NCBI GenBank assembly: GCA_009783055.1
Contig: WRHW01000019.1
Span: forward strand, 1-35,926
DNA: 35,926 nucleotides
DNA from: Holophagaceae bacterium
GTDB taxonomy: Bacteria; Acidobacteriota; Holophagae; Holophagales; Holophagaceae
Reading direction: 5' to 3'
Every line of letters starts with the position of its first letter. The first letter of the stretch is position 1. Under the pieces are notes generated by a model. The model made no database searches and was not told the DNA's origin. It saw only the letters and a list, made by a program, of their open reading frames with translations. Of this stretch, positions 35,010-35,926 are shown in pieces. A program made the position numbers and the translations under genes.

Positions 35010-35741
35010 ATGTCAGGCCATAGCAAGTGGTCAACCATCAAGCACAAAAAGGGAGCCGCAGATGCTAAGCGTGGCAAGCTATGGACAAAGCTCTTAAAAG
35101 AAATCAGCGTTGCCGCTCGGTTAGGAGGTAGCGACATTGACTCCAACCCCAGGCTGAGGCTTGCAGTCGACCAGGCAAAGGCCGCAAATATGCCCAAAGA
35201 TAACTATGAGAGGGCGATCAAAAAGGGAGCAGGCGAATTGGATGGCGTTACATACGAAGAGGTAGTCTATGAAGCCTATGGGCCTGGGGGCGTAGCATTT
35301 TTGATTGAAGCATTAACAGACAACAAAAACCGCACAACGCCAGAGGTTAGATCATATTTTGCCAAATTTGGAGGCGATTTAGGTACTCAGGGGTCTGTTG
35401 GTTATCTTTTTTCCAAACAGGGTCAGATAGTATTAGAAGGCGATATTCCAGAAGAAAAAATTATGGAGATTGCTCTGGAATCTGGTGCCGAAGACGTGGT
35501 CAACGAAGATGAAATTTGGGTAGTAACCACCTCGCCAGATACATATATTGTCGTTAAAGAGGCAATTGACAATGCCAAAATGCCCATAATCGAGTCCAAG
35601 ATCATTATGGCACCCAGCACGGAAACCCAAGTTCCAGAGGACAAAATAAAAAGTTTCTTAAAGCTAATTGATATGTTAGAAGATAATGACGACATCCAAA
35701 ATGTTTGGCATAACGGCCTTTACGAAGAATCGCTGGATTGA
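35010..35741 (+). CDS. yebC: YebC/PmpR-family protein
   Basis: A 243-residue member of a highly conserved bacterial family, described as DNA-binding regulators and, for some members, as translation factors that relieve ribosome stalling. The N-terminal signature MSGHSKWSTIKHKKG is intact, as is AKAANMPKDNYERAIKKGAG. VVYEAYGPGGVAFLIEALTDN and the mid-part FAKFGGDLGTQGSVGYLF are also typical. AAGGAGA precedes the ATG. In many genomes it lies next to ruvC; here ruvC is not visible, although the window ends 185 bp downstream. Identification is secure. Confidence 0.97.
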   Translation: MSGHSKWSTIKHKKGAADAKRGKLWTKLLKEISVAARLGGSDIDSNPRLRLAVDQAKAANMPKDNYERAIKKGAGELDGVTYEEVVYEAYGPGGVAFLIEALTDNKNRTTPEVRSYFAKFGGDLGTQGSVGYLFSKQGQIVLEGDIPEEKIMEIALESGAEDVVNEDEIWVVTTSPDTYIVVKEAIDNAKMPIIESKIIMAPSTETQVPEDKIKSFLKLIDMLEDNDDIQNVWHNGLYEESLD

Positions 35742-35769
35742 ATTAGAGTCTTCATCTATTCTAGCCACT

Positions 35770-35819
35770 TGACACTTGTCACCGGCCACTACAACGTGCA
35801 ATCCCCTGATTGCACGTTG
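35770..35819. terminator. Hairpins downstream of yebC
   Basis: A perfect 11-bp stem CAACGTGCAAT (35792-35802) / ATTGCACGTTG (35809-35819) closes a CCCCTG loop. Just before it is the palindrome TGACA-CT-TGTCA (35770-35781). No T-run follows on the plus strand, so Rho-dependent ending, RNA 3' protection or a protein-binding site are all possible. The remaining sequence to the window end holds no gene that I can support. Confidence 0.45.
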
Positions 35820-35926
35820 GCATGAGTTGACTTGGCGACTGTAGCCTGGACTCCCGAAAACACATAACGATAATTCATCTAAGTGTTTTGATTTCAATAA
35901 TTAAATGAATTTCATTGCCTCGTTAT

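Noticed and set aside
1-35926. CRISPR array, tRNA, rRNA or prophage genes
   Set aside because: I saw no regularly spaced repeats, no tRNA cloverleaf or rRNA segment, and no phage structural or integrase genes on either strand.

Overview
The window looks like chromosomal DNA from a Gram-negative, rod-shaped bacterium with an anaerobic, protein-fermenting lifestyle. A complete mreB-mreC-mreD-mrdA shape cluster, PBP1A, a lipobox lipoprotein and several Sec signal peptides point to a diderm rod. An oxygen-sensitive glycyl radical enzyme with its activase, a secreted C69 dipeptidase and a two-subunit methylmalonyl-CoA mutase point to amino-acid fermentation through a propionate/succinate-type route. 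The Ig-like lipoprotein style, the dockerin-type C-terminus and the secreted repeat proteins resemble what is common in Acidobacteriota and nearby phyla. This assignment is a weak inference; no rRNA or tRNA is present to settle it.

Layout. 16-2436: a secreted two-module protein of unknown function (paralogue A, 5' end possibly cut by the window edge), convergent with nadK (2510-3394, minus). 3450-7598: PBP1A, then rho behind its own extended -10 promoter. 7653-15776: secreted paralogue B, glycyl radical activase, trans-4-hydroxy-L-proline dehydratase (hypD), secreted paralogue C, all on the plus strand with short gaps or overlaps. Gene C is bracketed by a 37-bp imperfect direct repeat made from the last seven codons of hypD plus following bases. 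15873-22011, minus strand: a bacterial PH-domain membrane protein behind a structured leader, truB, then mrdA, mreD, mreC and mreB (transcribed mreB to truB). 22129-23733: secreted C69 dipeptidase, divergent from mreB. 24019-28265: mutA and mutB, translationally coupled, behind an extended -10 promoter and a leader of about 180 nt. 28346-32279: a secreted Asp-box beta-propeller protein with Ig-like and dockerin-like modules, followed after 10 nt by a lipoprotein whose C-terminal domain looks cohesin-like. 32315-35741: rsmG (minus), ybeY with a long basic AT-hook-like tail, a membrane-anchored TPR-like protein, and yebC.

How they fit together. Secreted peptidase, hydroxyproline dehydratase and methylmalonyl-CoA mutase fit a cell degrading external (perhaps collagen-like) protein and fermenting the amino acids. 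The propeller/dockerin and lipoprotein/cohesin-like pair could place a secreted propeller on the cell surface. The three A/B/C paralogues are the largest unexplained element: each has a signal peptide and two copies of a module (a thioredoxin-like alpha/beta segment without CxxC followed by TPR-like helices), and two of them flank the hydroxyproline genes. The strongest candidates for something undescribed are this family with its repeat-bounded cassette, the adjacent dockerin/cohesin-like gene pair, and the YbeY AT-hook fusion.
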